A stretch of 5,259 bases of DNA from Myxococcales bacterium. GTDB lineage: Bacteria; Myxococcota_A; Bradymonadia; Bradymonadales; Bradymonadaceae. Where the stretch lies: the NCBI GenBank assembly GCA_007120615.1, contig SKNI01000305.1, forward strand, positions 1 through 5,259, in the 5' to 3' direction. The notes beneath the pieces were generated by a model that worked only from the letters and a program-made list of their open reading frames with translations, did no database searches and had not been told where the DNA came from. Shown one piece after another: positions 4,255 to 5,259 of the stretch. Made by a program: the position numbers and the translations under genes. Each line of letters begins with the position of its first letter. The first letter of the stretch is position 1.

Positions 4255-5259
4255 ATGGCAAAACGCACCGAATATGACTCCATGGGTCCCGTAGAAGTTC
4301 CGGCCGACGCCTACTGGGGCGCCCAGACGCAGCGCTCGATCGAAAACTTTAAGATCGGCGGACACCGCATGCCCCGACCAATGATCAAGGCCCTGGGACT
4401 GGTAAAATATGCCACCGCCGAGGCCAACGCCGCCCTGGGGCTTCTGGAGGGCGACAAGAAGGACGCCATCCAGCAGGCCGCTCAGGAGGTCATCGACGGA
4501 AAGCTCGACGACCACTTTCCCCTGGTCGTCTGGCAGACCGGAAGCGGCACCCAGACCAATATGAATACCAACGAGGTCATCGCCAACCGGGCCATCGAGA
4601 TCCTGGGTGGGGAGAAAGGCTCCAAATCCCCGATTCACCCCAACGACGACGTCAATAAGAGTCAGTCCACCAATGACAGCTTCCCCACGGCCAGCGCCGT
4701 GGCTATCGTGGACCAGCTGGAGTCGGAGCTACTCCCGGCGCTTGCCAAGATGCGGGATGCTCTGAACCAAAAAGCGAGCGAGTTCGACGACATCGTAAAA
4801 GTGGGCCGAACCCACCTGATGGACGCCACTCCCCTTACCCTGGGGCAAGAATTTTCGGGCTACGCCGCGCAACTCGACTACGCCGAGCGGGCCATTCGCC
4901 AGTCCATCGAGCTGGTCTCGGAGCTGGCCATCGGTGGCACCGCCGTGGGCACCGGGCTCAATACGGTGGTCGGGTACCCCGAGAAAGTCTGCGACGCCCT
5001 CAACGAGAAGACGGGCTACGACTTTCTGGCGGCTTCCAATAAATTCGCCCTCCTCGCCGGCAAAGAGACCATCGTCGAGGCCCACGGAGCGCTCAAAACA
5101 CTGGCCGTAGCTCTCAATAAGATCGCAAACGACATTCGGTGGATGGCCAGCGGCCCCCGCTGTGGAATCGGAGAGCTCATCATCCCCAGCAACGAGCCGG
5201 GCTCCTCGATCATGCCGGGCAAGGTCAACCCCACTCAGGCCGAGGCCATGACCATGGTC
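4255..5259 (+). CDS. fumC: Fumarate hydratase class II, N-terminal 335 codons (open at window end)
   Basis: This gene encodes the oxygen-stable, iron-independent fumarase that interconverts fumarate and (S)-malate in the TCA cycle, a cytoplasmic homotetramer in known members. The frame is open from the ATG to the last base with no stop, about 335 of the usual 460-470 residues. Numbering runs one behind E. coli FumC: WQTGSGTQTNMN at 93-104 (substrate-binding S97, T99), SQSTND at 136-141, GRTHLMDATP at 184-193 with H187 (E. coli H188, general acid/base region), and the signature GSSIMPGKVNP at 316-326 with S317 (E. coli catalytic S318), K323 and N325. All residues expected in this part are present. 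The first residues, MAKRTEYDSMGPVEVP, fit the family's usual N-terminus. GAGG at 4242-4245 lies 9 nt upstream of the ATG and supports this start. The gene is divergent from the nth unit. Aspartase and argininosuccinate lyase share the fold, but the overall sequence is clearly fumarase. Confidence 0.96.
   Translation, partial: MAKRTEYDSMGPVEVPADAYWGAQTQRSIENFKIGGHRMPRPMIKALGLVKYATAEANAALGLLEGDKKDAIQQAAQEVIDGKLDDHFPLVVWQTGSGTQTNMNTNEVIANRAIEILGGEKGSKSPIHPNDDVNKSQSTNDSFPTASAVAIVDQLESELLPALAKMRDALNQKASEFDDIVKVGRTHLMDATPLTLGQEFSGYAAQLDYAERAIRQSIELVSELAIGGTAVGTGLNTVVGYPEKVCDALNEKTGYDFLAASNKFALLAGKETIVEAHGALKTLAVALNKIANDIRWMASGPRCGIGELIIPSNEPGSSIMPGKVNPTQAEAMTMV

Noticed and set aside
4186..5234. 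Minus-strand frames antisense to fumC
   Set aside because: The plus-strand frame is unmistakably fumarase with its catalytic residues in place; the antisense frames have no domain features.

Overview
The window looks like chromosomal DNA from a GC-rich Gram-negative bacterium. A myxobacterial or Bradymonadales-like (former Deltaproteobacteria) origin is my best inference. It rests on the lipoprotein N-terminus, the MopE-type Asp/Cys metal-binding motif fused to a membrane sulfatase-fold enzyme, and frequent GTG starts. No ribosomal or other phylogenetic marker is present, so the assignment is tentative.

Layout: (1) 1-130, minus strand, is the first 43 codons of a probable lipoprotein gene. 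It is divergent across a 128-bp, relatively AT-rich gap from (2) 259-2445, plus strand, a 728-residue enzyme with seven predicted membrane helices, a MopE-like motif and a C-terminal sulfatase/phosphotransferase domain. (3) 2446-2881 has no credible gene. It holds a composite repeat element between two convergent genes: two 58/66-bp inverted arms built on an AAGGGGCC unit, enclosing a 19-bp tandem array and a small hairpin. (4) 2882-3977, minus strand, is a two-gene overlapping unit: a small three-helix membrane protein followed by endonuclease III (nth). (5) 3978-4254 is a divergent intergenic region with a large two-armed dyad and a plausible sigma70-like promoter. (6) 4255 to the window end, plus strand, is the first 335 codons of class II fumarase (fumC), open at the edge with no stop.

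The genes do not form one pathway. The fumarase is a TCA-cycle enzyme and Nth is a base-excision repair enzyme. The sulfatase-like protein probably acts on a periplasmic or outer-surface substrate, and the lipoprotein is unidentified. The small membrane protein is linked to nth only by a 29-bp overlap, which suggests shared transcription.

The most unusual part is the 2446-2881 element. Its two arms begin 21 and 23 bp beyond the stop codons of the convergent genes. Each arm is in the same sense relative to the gene that reads into it, and between them sits a 19-bp minisatellite whose period is not a multiple of three. I do not recognise it as a named element. The second item worth attention is the 18-bp inverted repeat with a nested inner stem at 4059-4132.
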